A stretch of 61,358 nucleotides of DNA, taken from positions 1-61,358 of the forward strand of contig JAUYGU010000016.1 of NCBI GenBank assembly GCA_030690405.1, given 5' to 3'. Each line of letters starts with the position of its first letter. Position 1 is the first letter of the stretch. The stretch comes from Dehalococcoidia bacterium (GTDB taxonomy: Bacteria; Chloroflexota; Dehalococcoidia; SM23-28-2; RBG-16-64-32). The notes beneath the pieces were generated by a model. The model made no database searches, was not told the origin of the DNA, and was given only the letters and a program-made list of their open reading frames with translations. The position numbers and the translations under genes were made by a program. Shown piece by piece: positions 8,668 through 17,147 of this stretch.

Positions 8668-9690
8668 GTGGAGAAAAGAATACCTGCTAGCGCCCGGCTT
8701 GAACAGGCCATTGCCGGTCTGCTCGAGGACGGGATCTGGGATCCGGGCCGCCTGGGCGAGCTGGGGCGCCTCGGCGCCCAGCTCATCATCCAGCGCGCGG
8801 TGGAAGAGGAGGTGAGCGAGTTCCTGGCGCGCGCCCGCTACGAGCGCACGCCTTCCGCCCACGACTGGCGCAACGGCGTGCGGCCCCGACGGCTGCAAAC
8901 AGGCGAGGGGGAGCTTCTCGTCCAGATGCCTCAACTCAGAGGTACCATCGAGCCTTTCGTCTGCCGCACCATCCCCGGCACAAGAACCGTGATCCGTACC
9001 CGGCCGTTGGAGGCGCTCATCATCGGCGCCTACGTGCGCGGCCTCTCCGACCGCGACCTGGAGAGCCTTCTGGCAGAGGCGGGCCTGGGCCAGCTCTCCA
9101 AGAGCAGCGCCAGCCGGGTCTGCCAGGAGCTGCGCGACCGCTACCGGGCCTTCTGCGCCCGCAGCCTGGCAGGGATAGAGCTTCTGGCGCTCTTTCTCGA
9201 CGCCGTCTACCTGCCCACGCGTCCAAGCGGGGCCAAGGAAGGGGTGTTGGTGGCCTGGGGCTACGATTTGGAAGGCAAACGCGAGCTTCTGGCTGTCTCT
9301 CTCGGCCAGCGAGAGCGTCTCGAGGACTGGCTGGAACTGGGGCGGAACCTGGCGCGGCGCGGCCTTCGGGCGCCCTGGCTGGCAGTCACCGATGGCGCGC
9401 CCGGGCTAGTGCGGGCGGTCGAGGAGCTATGGCCGGAGGCCGACCGTCAGCGCTGCAGCGTCCACCGGCTGCGCAACATCTTAGCCAAACTGCCCAAGCG
9501 AGAGGACGTCCGAAGGCGAATCCAGGCCGCCTACTGGGCCGCGCTCGACGAAGCCACTTCGCCCGAGGAGGCGGAAGCCAATCTGCGGAGCCTTGTCACC
9601 GAGCTTGGGCGCCAGTACCCCAGCGCCGCCGCACCGCCCGCCAGAAACGCATCCCGCCACTTCGCGAGCGTCACGTCGGACACCTGGTGA
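8668..9690 (+). pseudogene. IS256/mutator-family transposase, C-terminus replaced
   Basis: GTG start with GAAGGAGG upstream. Residues 1 to about 318 match mutator-type transposases: an N-terminal helical region (AQLIIQRAVEEEVSEFLARA), then LFLDAVYL and AVTDGAPGL (first two catalytic Asp), and the DRQRCSVHRLRNI C-x2-H motif. The frame then enters the antisense of an IS3-type gene (last about 22 residues), so the third acidic residue and the C-terminal domain are missing. The family is usually about 400 aa; this frame is 340. Confidence 0.75.
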
Positions 9691-9785
9691 CGGCGGCCGA
9701 TCTCGGCCACTGAGCCCTCCCCGCGGAGCACGCTCAGCACCAGCGGCAACTTCTGTTCAGGTGTCCATTTCAGCGGTTTTCCCAT
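9624..9785 (-). pseudogene. 5' end of an IS3-type transposase orfA
   Basis: ATG at 9785 is followed by KWTPEQKLPLVLSVLRGEG, then VAEIGRRHQVSDVTLAKWRD and AFLAGGAAAL, a typical helix-turn-helix start of IS3/IS2-family orfA. Beyond about 54 codons it runs into the opposite strand of the IS256 transposase. A matching type of orfB fragment lies at 23,279-23,758. Confidence 0.65.
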
Positions 9786-9922
9786 GCCGACTTCCTTTCG
9801 TCACCACCCTGCTACCTCAAATCTTCGACTGTCTCAGAAAGTCTGACACGGGACACTAGCCCAGCAGATCGTCCCGGGGAACTAGGCTAGGCTAAAAAGC
9901 TCGACGCACCGCTCTCGCGCCG

Positions 9923-9951
9923 AATAACCGCCTGGGCCAGCGGGTTGTCAA
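9923..9951 (-). promoter_or_regulatory. Degenerate copy of the repeated promoter-like box
   Basis: On the minus strand: TTGACA, the 17-nt spacer ACCCGCTGGCCCAGGCG, then GTTATT. It shares the CCCAGGCG part of the spacer with the other copies. It points toward the IS3-type remnant, with no gene directly downstream. Confidence 0.35.
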
Positions 9952-9971
9952 CGGGGGTCTATATAGCCGGG

Positions 9972-10295
9972 CTAGGACGGGGGATGGTAGCCAGCCTGAG
10001 CGGCCTTCCGCATGGCCTCCATGCCTTCTTGTACCGTCATGAGAGGCGTAGTCTTGACAGCCTTCACGCCTCCCCCGGCGGCAGCGGCGATGGAGACGCC
10101 GGCAGCGGACGCGTTATCAGGCATCTCAACGAGAAGCACAGCGTCGTATTTGCCAAACGCCAAGTAGAACGACAAGAGCTTCCCGCCAAGCGCCTCGACG
10201 GCCGGCCGAACAGCTCCGGCTCGGTCCTGGGGATTCTTGATCTGGGCTGCCCAGGCATCCGAGGTGTACGCTGCCTGAATCAAATAGTGCGGCAT
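9972..10295 (-). CDS. GYD-domain small protein
   Basis: A 107-aa protein of the GYD family (dimeric alpha/beta-barrel fold, function unknown). It begins PHYLIQAAYTSDAWAAQIKN, has the FGKYDAVLLVEMPDN segment that gives the family its name (here GKYD), and ends with TTPLMTVQEGMEAMRKA. AAGGAGG precedes the ATG, and a complete TTGACA/CACAAT promoter box lies 36-65 nt upstream. A paralogue lies at 20,387-20,689 and a gene-less copy of this leader at 3028-3096. No operon partner. Confidence 0.85.
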   Translation of the reverse strand: MPHYLIQAAYTSDAWAAQIKNPQDRAGAVRPAVEALGGKLLSFYLAFGKYDAVLLVEMPDNASAAGVSIAAAAGGGVKAVKTTPLMTVQEGMEAMRKAAQAGYHPPS

Positions 10296-10331
10296 AGCGA
10301 CCTCCTTCTTTGTAACGTTCCGGTGGCCAGC

Positions 10332-10360
10332 ATTGTGCGCCTACGCTGGGCGGCTGTCAA
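10332..10360 (-). promoter_or_regulatory. Repeated promoter-like box driving the GYD gene
   Basis: On the minus strand: TTGACA (10,360-10,355), the 17-nt spacer GCCGCCCAGCGTAGGCG and CACAAT (10,337-10,332). The GYD start codon follows 36 nt later, with a ribosome site, so this copy is well placed to be a real promoter. Confidence 0.6.
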
Positions 10361-10526
10361 CGGGCTGGGGCTGCGGACCTCCACGGCCGTCCGACCCCGT
10401 GGTAACGGTGAGCGCGTCTCGGCGTTATACCATTGGCGCTTTCTGAGTCTCATCGCCGCACCCCCGCGACTACATGGACTTTGGAGCGCCGCTTCCTTTT
10501 GTGCGCCTGGGTGGGGCGGGTGTCAA
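10332..10526. repeat. 195-bp repeat, copy B (inverted relative to 31,106-31,300)
   Basis: Both copies are bounded by two TTGAC-boxes in the same orientation and by eye differ at only about a dozen positions. The outer box here (10,498-10,526) reads TTGACA, a 17-nt spacer and CACAAA. Inside is a conserved short frame starting MRLR(K/R)RQWYNAETRS, with no good ribosome site. I read it as a dispersed intergenic repeat rather than a gene. Confidence 0.75.
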
Positions 10527-10783
10527 CGTGGCCTGGGCCTGTCGATGACCCCAATCCCAGCCTTAACGGTGTGCCCGCAATCGACGGATGCGGGTTGATA
10601 GACAGGCGGCTTCCACTGGAGCATGCCGTGGACGACGGAATCCTCGGCGAAAACCAGGTGGGCGCGGGGAGACCGCCTCGTCTCCCAAGAACGCAAGGTC
10701 TGCACTGAGCTTCGCCACGGGCCGCGGGTCGCAATGGCCTGCGGGTGAGGTCGGTGGCCGCTCCCGCTCGTCTGGCAAGGCAG

Positions 10784-10789
10784 TATAAT
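10784..10789 (+). promoter_or_regulatory. -10 box of the MNT/HepT locus
   Basis: A perfect TATAAT 21 nt before the MNT start codon, with AGAGGT as ribosome site between them. No clear -35 hexamer. Confidence 0.5.
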
Positions 10790-10810
10790 CTCTTGCAGAG
10801 GTAGCTGCGA

Positions 10811-11128
10811 ATGACTGACCGGCCAAGGATCGTTATCCCGAAAGAACGCATCGCGGACTTCTGCCGCCGCTGGAAGATCACCGAGCTCGCCCTCTTCGGC
10901 TCCGTGCTGCGCGAGGATTTCCGTGCGGACAGCGATGTCGACGTGCTGGTGACGTTCGCACCTGACGCGACGTGGAGCCTCTTCGACCACGTCGACATGG
11001 AGGACGAACTGGAGGGGATCCTGGGACGGCCGGTGGACGTGGTGAGCCGCCGGGGGATCGAGAGGAGCCGCAACCCCTCGCGCCGCCGGGCGATCCTCGA
11101 GTCGGCGCAGGTCGTGCATGTCGCGTGA
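10811..11128 (+). CDS. mntA: MNT-type minimal nucleotidyltransferase (antitoxin of a HEPN/MNT pair)
   Basis: A 105-aa protein with the minimal nucleotidyltransferase motif GSVLREDFRADSDVDVLV at about residues 33-50, exactly G-S-x10-D-x-D. In HEPN/MNT toxin-antitoxin systems this protein AMPylates and silences the HepT RNase. The 3' end (RRGIERSRNP) is family-like. It overlaps the start of a hepT remnant by 11 nt, the usual arrangement. The catalytic residues are present, but the partner is frameshifted, so this may be an orphan antitoxin. Confidence 0.85.
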   Translation: MTDRPRIVIPKERIADFCRRWKITELALFGSVLREDFRADSDVDVLVTFAPDATWSLFDHVDMEDELEGILGRPVDVVSRRGIERSRNPSRRRAILESAQVVHVA

Positions 11129-11419
11129 TCTGGACTACCTGACGGACATCCTCGCGGCTACGAGGCTCGCGCAGAGTTACGCCCAGGGGGGTCGCCCACA
11201 AGGAATTTCTCCGAGACACGATGCGCCAGGACGCCGTAGTCCGGCAACTGCTGGTCATCGGTGAAGCGGCAAGCGCCTCTCGGATGACTTCAAAGCCCTC
11301 GCGACGTTCTGGTGCATTCCTATGACCACGTCGACGTCGACGAGGTCTGGCGCGTGGCGACGGAGGAGTTGCCAGACCTGATCAGCTCCGTTGAGCCTCT
11401 GGTCCAGGGTGAATCGTGA
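11118..11419 (+). pseudogene. hepT: HepT-type (HEPN RNase) toxin gene, frameshifted
   Basis: The ATG at 11,118 overlaps mntA. Reading across frames gives SRDLDYLTDILAATRLA, FLRDTMRQDAVVRQLLVIGE, LSDDFKALA, VLVHSYDHVDVDEVWRVA and EELPDLISSVEPLV, which match the HepT family along its length. At least two indels break the frame, and the R-x4-6-H region before the VHSYDHV segment is shortened. The toxin is therefore probably inactive. Confidence 0.7.
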
Positions 11420-11847
11420 AAGTGCCGATCGGCCGGAGAGGCGTGAGCCGCTGGTGCTCGCAACCTCAGAACGGATCGATGTCTCGCATCATGGCCTGAC
11501 CGCGCTCATCCTGGAATTGGACTGGTAGTCCTGGAGTCTCCGTTGGGCGGTGGCCCGCGGCGAACCAGACTGGCTGCGACTGCCGAATGGCCCAGCTCTT
11601 GCGTCGGTGTGGAAGAGAACTAGGGGCGTGGGCTCATGAGTATGCAAACAGACATTATCGTACTCAAGATAACGGCCAGAATGAAGGTGGCGGGGTGAGC
11701 GTCCGTCGCCCACGTCGTCAGGAGCGCACAGCCGGTCAGCCAACTGCCGAGCGGCGCGGCGAAGTGTCACTGCGGATGACCGCGTCTGATATCATTTTCC
11801 CTTGCCGTGAACGTGGCCCAAAACGAATGGCCTGTTGACGGGCGCAA
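11420..11847. other. Gene-free stretch holding one 50-nt repeat
   Basis: Apart from the repeat at 11,636-11,685 I see no coding frame or terminator that I can support. Confidence 0.5.
11636..11685. repeat. 50-nt hairpin repeat, copy 1
   Basis: Nearly identical to 26,201-26,250 in the same orientation. The core contains TTATC, GTACTCAA and GATAA, which fold into a small hairpin, followed by CGGCCAG(A/G)ATGA. Function unknown. Confidence 0.6.
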
Positions 11848-12243
11848 CTACTCGACGTAGCGTAGAGGGAGCCAACCCGCTAGGCTGCCATCTGACCAGG
11901 AGACCTTCACCCACTGCTCCCCGGCTACGCTCTCCGGTCCTTCCAGTATTCGAACAGGCTCACCCGTTTTGAGCGCGCCGATCGTTCGTCCTTCCAGTCC
12001 AGGTGTGGCTCTGATCCTGACGCCGCCCCAGGCGTCCACGATGACGGCCTCGGTGCCGGGCGTCCAGCGCAGCTGCCACTCTGGGCCTTCGTTCTCGTGA
12101 ACGACTGTCCCCACGGTGGCCAACGATGTGACCAGCCCAAATATGACCAGCCCTAACAGAGCTCTGACCACCGGGAGAGGGGGCGACTTCCGGACTGCGA
12201 TCGGCGCCCCCTCAATCATAGCGCGGGTGCTTACGGCGGTCAC
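11848..12243 (-). CDS. Membrane-anchored SH3b-domain protein
   Basis: About 131 aa if started at GTG 12,243, which lies 8 nt after the stop of the upstream zinc-ribbon gene and suggests translational coupling. One hydrophobic helix (VVRALLGLVIFGLVTSLATV) is followed by a bacterial SH3 domain (VRIRATPGLEGRTIGALKTG, VRILEG, WVKVSWSDGSLAGWLPLRYVE). Such proteins usually hold the SH3b domain outside the membrane to bind peptidoglycan or other ligands. A longer frame reaches 12,348 but overlaps the neighbour. Confidence 0.7.
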   Translation of the reverse strand: MTAVSTRAMIEGAPIAVRKSPPLPVVRALLGLVIFGLVTSLATVGTVVHENEGPEWQLRWTPGTEAVIVDAWGGVRIRATPGLEGRTIGALKTGEPVRILEGPESVAGEQWVKVSWSDGSLAGWLPLRYVE

Positions 12244-12250
12244 GAAGTCA

Positions 12251-12493
12251 TCAGCGCCCGGGGTTTGCACCTGGGCCACTTCGCACCTCCCGCCGCAGGG
12301 CCTGAACGCCGCCGGACCGCCGGAGGCGCTCAAGATGCCAAGCTTCATATTCGGACAGTCTGGCTAAGGACGCCTTTTCCTCGGGAGCCAGGCGACCGCA
12401 GTGCGTGCAGACCATTCGCCGACCGATGGGGGTCTCCACTGGCCGCAGGTCGCCGCAGCACCAGGAGCAGCTCGCGTGGGCGATCATCTCCAC
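12251..12493 (-). CDS. Small zinc-ribbon-like protein
   Basis: An 80-aa protein with two CxxC-type knuckles: CSWCCGDLRPVE and MVCTHCGRLA, then a charged helix (EEKASLARLSEYEAWHLERL). GGAGG lies upstream of GTG 12,493 and of an in-frame ATG at 12,487; either start is possible. Its stop is 8 nt before the SH3b gene. No family name recognised. Confidence 0.65.
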   Translation of the reverse strand: MEMIAHASCSWCCGDLRPVETPIGRRMVCTHCGRLAPEEKASLARLSEYEAWHLERLRRSGGVQALRREVRSGPGANPGR

Positions 12494-12557
12494 TGCCTCC
12501 TAAGCGCCGAGGAGCACAATCCGTCTCCGATCGGCCCGCTCTCATCCGGCTCCGATT

Positions 12558-12800
12558 TCATGGTAATTGCTCCCACGGAGCGACCCTATGTGCCGCAAGG
12601 CCTGATTTTGGCTCGACTTCTGGAATACTGCAGATCGGACAGTCAACGTCGGCTTGTGCGATCCGGCCCAGCTTCCTGTGGCTTTCTATCAGCGCTATCA
12701 CTCCCGGCGATTCATCCAGTAGGATGCCGAATACGGAGGCCGCCTCGGCGACGAAATCCGGCCCGGCAGCCCGGCGTTCTTTGACCCAGCCCATGGCCAA
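12558..12800 (-). pseudogene. ORF remnant next to the ino1 stub
   Basis: An 80-aa frame ([20 protein letters not shown], then [20 protein letters not shown] and CPICSIPEV) with good protein-like composition but no recognised family. The protein-like sequence seems to continue upstream of the Met (LLLLA) until it meets the ino1 fragment at about 12,826, so I think it is the downstream part of a broken gene. Confidence 0.35.
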
Positions 12801-12825
12801 CAGGAGGAGTTGCTCCTGTCGAACG

Positions 12826-12988
12826 CCGCGAACTCAATATCGGCGACGTGGTAGCCCCCGAGGCTGACATGCATCAGCCCGGGAACGCGGGCCCTTTCGT
12901 CCGCGGAGCGGTAATAGTACACGCCCTGCACCAGCGACGACGCGCAGTTGCCCACCCCGATTATGGCCACATTGATCTTGGTCATCAC
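12826..12988 (-). pseudogene. ino1: 5' stub of inositol-3-phosphate synthase
   Basis: About 53 residues match the N-terminus of bacterial and archaeal myo-inositol-1-phosphate synthase: [20 protein letters not shown] (NAD-binding loop), [20 protein letters not shown] and [10 protein letters not shown]. The enzyme is normally about 360-440 aa; homology ends at FAAFDRS, where another sequence begins. The start overlaps the stop of rtcA (TGATGA). It cannot encode an active enzyme. Confidence 0.75.
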
Positions 12989-14040
12989 TTTCCTCGCTGC
13001 CGCGGTCCAAGGCCGGCCCCTGATATCATCAGATCCCTATCGTCGATCGTGACATCCGCACCCAGGAACTCCCGCGCCAGCCAGGCGCCCGTTTCCACAT
13101 GTTCCGTCACGCTCGGGATCCGGAACCGGCTCTCGCCGGCGGCGAGGGCGCCGAAGATGATGATCTGGTCCGCCACGTGCCGGTCCAGGGTTGCGCCCAA
13201 GCGCAGGTCTTCCAGCAGGTGCTGCACGGCGTAACGGCCGATGGCCTCCGAGGAGCGGCGCGGCGCACCCGCCCGGTCGGCGCCCAGCCGCACGCCGGTC
13301 ACGGAGTCTGCAAACACCGACAGGGAGGCCCCCGCCTGGACCGCCGAATCGTCGTCCACCAACTCGAAGTCCGACGCGTAGCCCGCCGCGGTGAGCGACT
13401 CTCTCGCTGTCCGCGCCATCCGTTCGCTGACGTTACGCTCCCGCAAGTGCGACGAGAGGGCGACACCCCAGACCCTCTCGATCTCCCCCCGCTCCTCCAG
13501 CACGAGCGGCCTCAAGGGATCGACTGCCGGCTGCACCGCGAGACGCAGGATGCCGCCGCCGCTGGGCACGTACCCCGGCCGGATCATCTGGGCTTTTGCC
13601 TCGATGCCCATGCGCCGGAGGAGCGGCAGCAGGACGTAGTGGAAGTGGTAGAAGGAGGGGGCGAAGTCCTGGAACAGGCCGCCGCGCAGCTCGACGGCTG
13701 ACGGCGTCCCAGAGAAGGCCAGGACAGGGAGCACTGCCTGAGCCAGGAGCACCGTCGAGCCGGCGGAGCCTATGTCCCACACATAGGTCTGAGCCGGGAC
13801 AGCAGTGCCCGGCTCGAAGGTCAGCTGACCCGAGCCCACCGTATTTCCATGGATCGTCGCGCCGACGACACTGGCGATCGCCTCGACCGCCCTCGCGTGC
13901 TGGGGGCGCAAGCCCGGATTGGGCCGCCGGAACCGGATGTTCGTTATGTGAACGCTTCGTCCCGTAAGAGCGCTGAGGGCGACCGCCTGCCGGACGATGG
14001 TACCGCTCCCCGAAAAGCGCGAGCCATCGATACGCACCAT
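12985..14040 (-). CDS. rtcA: RNA 3'-terminal phosphate cyclase
   Basis: A 351-aa protein, the normal family length. It starts [20 protein letters not shown] (family GSxxGEGGGQ-like N-terminus), continues [17 protein letters not shown] and [10 protein letters not shown], and ends with [20 protein letters not shown], where the His aligns with the adenylated histidine of RtcA, then [17 protein letters not shown]. The family converts RNA 3'-phosphates to 2',3'-cyclic phosphates with ATP. The start at 14,040 has GAGGAGGG upstream; the open frame continues to 14,259 but exceeds the family length. Cotranscribed with the ino1 stub. A conserved motif at 14,244 lies about 200 nt upstream. Confidence 0.92.
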   Translation of the reverse strand: MVRIDGSRFSGSGTIVRQAVALSALTGRSVHITNIRFRRPNPGLRPQHARAVEAIASVVGATIHGNTVGSGQLTFEPGTAVPAQTYVWDIGSAGSTVLLAQAVLPVLAFSGTPSAVELRGGLFQDFAPSFYHFHYVLLPLLRRMGIEAKAQMIRPGYVPSGGGILRLAVQPAVDPLRPLVLEERGEIERVWGVALSSHLRERNVSERMARTARESLTAAGYASDFELVDDDSAVQAGASLSVFADSVTGVRLGADRAGAPRRSSEAIGRYAVQHLLEDLRLGATLDRHVADQIIIFGALAAGESRFRIPSVTEHVETGAWLAREFLGADVTIDDRDLMISGAGLGPRQRGK

Positions 14041-14585
14041 CGTGGTGGCCCTCCTCACGGCCCCCTGGTTCACGTCTCCAGCGCCGGTGAGCTTGCCCGA
14101 TGCCGCCGCGCTGACGGCGAACGTAAGCTCGCCAGCGGAAAGCCTTACTCCAAGCATGGTACACCTGCAGAGGGGAGGCGCCTCCATCTGGAGGCTACTT
14201 CCTCGCGGATAGTCCGGCATGAGCCAGACGGGGCAAAGGCACGGTGACTTTCGGCCCAAGGAACGGCGTCAAGGCCGTGCCCGGCTCTCAAAATCATGCA
14301 CGGACAGGCACTCCCCGGCACCGTGGCGATAGATGCCCGACGCCGCCCGTCCCGATTTGGCCCTCGCTTAGGCCATGCGGCCCGTGCCAGTCAGCCCACT
14401 CGGCCCTGTCGACGCTACCGAGCAGGCGGTAGGCTCCCAGTAGGTGGTTGGTCACCTATTCTGGAGACAGAACTTCCAAGGCCGAAAGGTCAAAGAAGGA
14501 AAGTCACCGGGATAAGGAGCCAGCCACCTTTATTCGCTTCTCCTGCGTCGTTTCCCCGGCAACGTTGTGGGGCAGCCGGCGCTAC
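14041..14585. other. Intergenic region with GTGACTTTCGGCCC-type motifs
   Basis: No gene is convincing here. One exact motif lies at 14,244-14,257, and two partial relatives (TGACCTTTCGGCC and GGTGACTTTCC on the minus strand) lie at about 14,475-14,512. Confidence 0.45.
14244..14257. promoter_or_regulatory. Conserved motif GTGACTTTCGGCCC, copy 1
   Basis: Fourteen bases identical to 18,660-18,673, each upstream of an RNA-related gene (rtcA here, the RRM protein there). A looser copy (TCTCTTTCGGCCCC) precedes the second RRM gene. It resembles a half-conserved GGGACTTTCGGCCC palindrome, the type of site bound by DosR/NarL-family regulators. Confidence 0.35.
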
Positions 14586-14912
14586 CTACACCCTGTATGT
14601 CTCGCAGAGCTTGAGGAACTCGCGCTTGAGGTCCCAGTAGCTCGGCAGCCCCAAGTCTCGAAGGTTTTCGTTCAGCCTGCGAGAGGTGCGTGACTCCAAG
14701 TCCCGCAGGAAGTTCTCCTTGATGTCCTCGGCAGTGGGACAGTTGTCATGGTAGCGCTGCCGCTCTTCCGCGACCTTCCTCTTCACATCGCCGAAGCGGC
14801 GCTTGTCCTTCGTGGCGTCGAACTCCTCTCGCCGCCGCTGCAGAACTGGATCGAAGAGGGCGCGATCCAGAAGCGCCAGAAGTCGTTTACGTGTGTCCTT
14901 GTCGTCGCTCAC
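14586..14912 (-). CDS. Hypothetical charged helical protein
   Basis: A 108-aa protein, highly charged and probably all-helical: KDTRKRLLALLDRALFDPVL, RREEFDATKDKRRFGDVKRK, NFLRDLESRTSRRLNENLRD. No family recognised. GTG start at 14,912 with AAGGAGG upstream makes expression likely. Monocistronic. Confidence 0.7.
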   Translation of the reverse strand: MSDDKDTRKRLLALLDRALFDPVLQRRREEFDATKDKRRFGDVKRKVAEERQRYHDNCPTAEDIKENFLRDLESRTSRRLNENLRDLGLPSYWDLKREFLKLCETYRV

Positions 14913-15319
14913 GACGCCTCCTTCAACCTATCCCCAGCACCCACGCAGGAAGGCCTTGTCGATCTGTATCGTACGGTCGCTATCTCGCGCAGCTGCTGGG
15001 ATGTCTCCCCACAATCATATCCGTGGCTGGCTTCATGTCCACGCCTTTTTCGATGGGCGGCCTGCTTCGGTCAGTCGAAATACACCAGCCGGCCGAGCCT
15101 TAGCTCGTGATCCAGGAGCAACCCCGGACCCTGGGGGACTCGCTTGTACATCGGACCGCCTCCACGCTGTGAAACATAACTCGCCGCTGACGGCGGCCCT
15201 TAGGTGCAACCGGACCCACAGAGATAGGTCATGTGGCCCTGATCCCGAGTCAGCCGTGGTCAGTAACCTGAATGACGAGGGGAGTGAGGACGGGAGCTCA
15301 GAGAGGAGCCCCAGGGGCG
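14913..15319. other. Gene-free stretch
   Basis: About 400 bp without a supported gene, RNA or terminator. Confidence 0.45.
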
Positions 15320-16018
15320 ATGACGAGAAGCGTCGGTTCAGGTACGCGGACACGGGATATCACGGTCACTCGCGACTCCGTGCGTCTGGCATGCCGCCTG
15401 TCGTTGCCGCACGGTCCTGGGCCCTTCGCCTGCGCGATCTTCGTGCACGGCCTGGGCAGCAGCAAGGAGTCTCCGCGCAACGTGACCATCGCCCAGCATC
15501 TCCTTGCTGCCGGAATTGCGACGCTGCTGTTCGATCTGAGCGGCCACGGCGGGTCCAGGCGCGATCCTCACGATGGTAAAGAGGCCTACGTGCTGGACCT
15601 GGAAGCGGCGTTCAAATGGGCCGGCGAGCAGCCGGAACTCGACTCTGACCTGATCGGCGTCGCGGGCTCCAGTTTAGGCGGCGTCGTAGCCTTGCAGGCC
15701 ACCCGCAGGGGCCTGATCCGCCCTGCGGCCATGGTGCTTCGGGCGCCCCCGGCGGAGCCCAGCGAGTTCGTCCAGCTCTCGGTCCCCACCCTCATCGTCA
15801 TCGGCTCCGCCGACCCCTTGCTGGAGATGGTCCGCGAAGGAGCCGGCCGGTGCGAAGCCGTCACTCTGCGTGTCATCCGGGGAGCGGGCCATCTATTCGA
15901 AGAGCCGGGGGCCCTCGAGGCCGCTCTTGATGCGACCGTGCGCTGGTTCCGGTATTACCTCTCGGACACCGGCGAGGAGCCGCCCGACTGCGGTGACAAG
16001 GGAGGGGTACACCCCTAG
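15320..16018 (+). CDS. Alpha/beta hydrolase (dienelactone hydrolase-like)
   Basis: About 232 aa. The fold markers are clear: oxyanion-hole FVHGLGSSKES, nucleophile elbow GSSLGG, later PTLIVIGSADPLLE (acid strand) and RGAGHLFEEPG (catalytic His). The start at 15,320 has a GGAG site upstream; a frame start at 15,272 is also open. The phosphoribosyltransferase gene follows after 26 nt. The same two domains occur fused in actinobacterial proteins of the Rv0571c type, so they probably work together. Substrate unknown. Confidence 0.85.
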   Translation: MTRSVGSGTRTRDITVTRDSVRLACRLSLPHGPGPFACAIFVHGLGSSKESPRNVTIAQHLLAAGIATLLFDLSGHGGSRRDPHDGKEAYVLDLEAAFKWAGEQPELDSDLIGVAGSSLGGVVALQATRRGLIRPAAMVLRAPPAEPSEFVQLSVPTLIVIGSADPLLEMVREGAGRCEAVTLRVIRGAGHLFEEPGALEAALDATVRWFRYYLSDTGEEPPDCGDKGGVHP

Positions 16019-16044
16019 GCAGGTTCGATCAGGGAGAGAGCGCG

Positions 16045-16737
16045 ATGATGAAGATACGGGAGGAGCACCGCGGCCGGCTGTACCGGGACCGCATCGAAGC
16101 GGGTCGGGTCCCGGGCGAGCATCTAGCGGAATACCGGGGCAAGGGCGTCCTCGTCCTTGGTATCCCGCGCGGCGGCGTGCCCGTTGCCGCGGAGGTGGCC
16201 CGTGGGCTCAATGCGGAGCTGGACGTCGTGGTAGCACGAAAGCTGGGGGCCCCGGGGCAGCCTGAGCTGGCGATCGGGGCCGTGACGGCCAATGGCGGCC
16301 GCTTCCTAAACGAAGAGCTGAGCCGCGGGCTTGAGGTGTCCGACGCCTATTTGGATGAGGTGACCGCCGCTGAGATGGCGGAGGCCCGCAGGCGGGAGGA
16401 GCGCTTCCGCGGCGGCAGGCCAGCACCCAACCTAGCGGGACGCACCATCATCATCGTCGACGACGGGCTGGCCACTGGCGCCACGATGCGGGCGGCGGTT
16501 CGTTCCGTCCGGAAGGGAGAGCCGGAGCGGGTGGTGGTGGCCGTTCCCGTCGGCTCTCCCGATGCCTGCGCGGAGCTTGGGCGGGAGGCGGATGAGGTCG
16601 TCTGTCCGTACCAGCCCTACCCCTTCTGGGCGATCGGCTATTTCTACCTCCACTTTGAGCCGACGGAAGATCTCGAGGTGCAGGACATCCTGGAGGAGTG
16701 GCACGCTCGCCTGGCGGCCAGGTTGCGGATGGCCTAG
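16045..16737 (+). CDS. Phosphoribosyltransferase family protein
   Basis: A 230-aa protein. It begins YRDRIEAGRVPGEHLAEYRG and LVLGIPRGGVPVAAEVARGL, and carries the PRPP-binding loop IIIVDDGLATGATMRAAV at about 132-149, followed by VVVAVPVGSP and a C-terminal PYPFWAIGYFYLHFEPT. This is the orphan PRTase family that often accompanies or is fused to dienelactone hydrolase-like domains; the base substrate is unknown. GGAG-rich ribosome site upstream. It lies between the hydrolase and a broken prs gene, a PRPP-related context. Confidence 0.88.
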   Translation: MMKIREEHRGRLYRDRIEAGRVPGEHLAEYRGKGVLVLGIPRGGVPVAAEVARGLNAELDVVVARKLGAPGQPELAIGAVTANGGRFLNEELSRGLEVSDAYLDEVTAAEMAEARRREERFRGGRPAPNLAGRTIIIVDDGLATGATMRAAVRSVRKGEPERVVVAVPVGSPDACAELGREADEVVCPYQPYPFWAIGYFYLHFEPTEDLEVQDILEEWHARLAARLRMA

Positions 16738-16763
16738 CGATGCATGATTGACGGAGACCCAGC

Positions 16764-17080
16764 GTGGGGATGCGGATCTTCTCTGGCACCGGCAATCCAG
16801 GCCTGGTGGCAGGCATCGCGGAGCGCCTCAACGAGGGGATGGGCGAACGCGAACTGCTTCAGTTTCCGGATGGCGAACTGCATGTTGAGCTTCTGGACAG
16901 CGTCCGTTGCTGTGATGTGTATATCGTGCAGTCGTTGAGTCCCCCGGCGGACAGGCACCTGCTGGAGATGCTGCTCCTCGCTGATGCCTCCCGTCGGGCC
17001 GGTGCCGCCAGCCTGACGGCCGTGATCCCGTACCTGGCCTACGCAAGGCAGGACCGCCGTGCCGGCGACGGGAGCCCGTG
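16764..17080 (+). pseudogene. prs: 5' stub of ribose-phosphate pyrophosphokinase
   Basis: The first about 105 residues match Prs: RIFSGTGNPGLVAGIAERLN, FPDGELHVELLDSVR, VYIVQSLSPPADRHLLEMLL and VIPYLAYARQDRR. Homology stops abruptly after RQDRR, in the middle of the first domain, and the frame then runs antisense into the AmrS gene. The family is about 310 aa, so this cannot be active. GTG start with GGAG-like site, 26 nt after the PRTase gene. Confidence 0.8.
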
Positions 17081-17147
17081 GCCGCTCAGCACGAGCGCTA
17101 TCGAGAAGCGCCCTGAGGAGATCGTGTTCGTCTTTGTTCAGCTATAC

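Larger units (their letters stand above)
8605..9855. mobile_element. Composite IS remnant: IS256/mutator type joined to an IS3-type end
   Basis: The left part (about 8605-9624) is an IS256-family element reading rightward that cuts the glycosylase gene. The right part (about 9624-9855) is the start of an IS3-type element reading leftward; its outer end on the minus strand begins TGTCCCGTGTCAGACTTT. The two are joined inside the IS256 transposase gene and both are incomplete, so neither can move alone. Confidence 0.65.

Noticed and set aside
9945..10598. A 217-aa frame on the plus strand
   Set aside because: It runs antisense through the GYD gene and its promoter box and the repeat.
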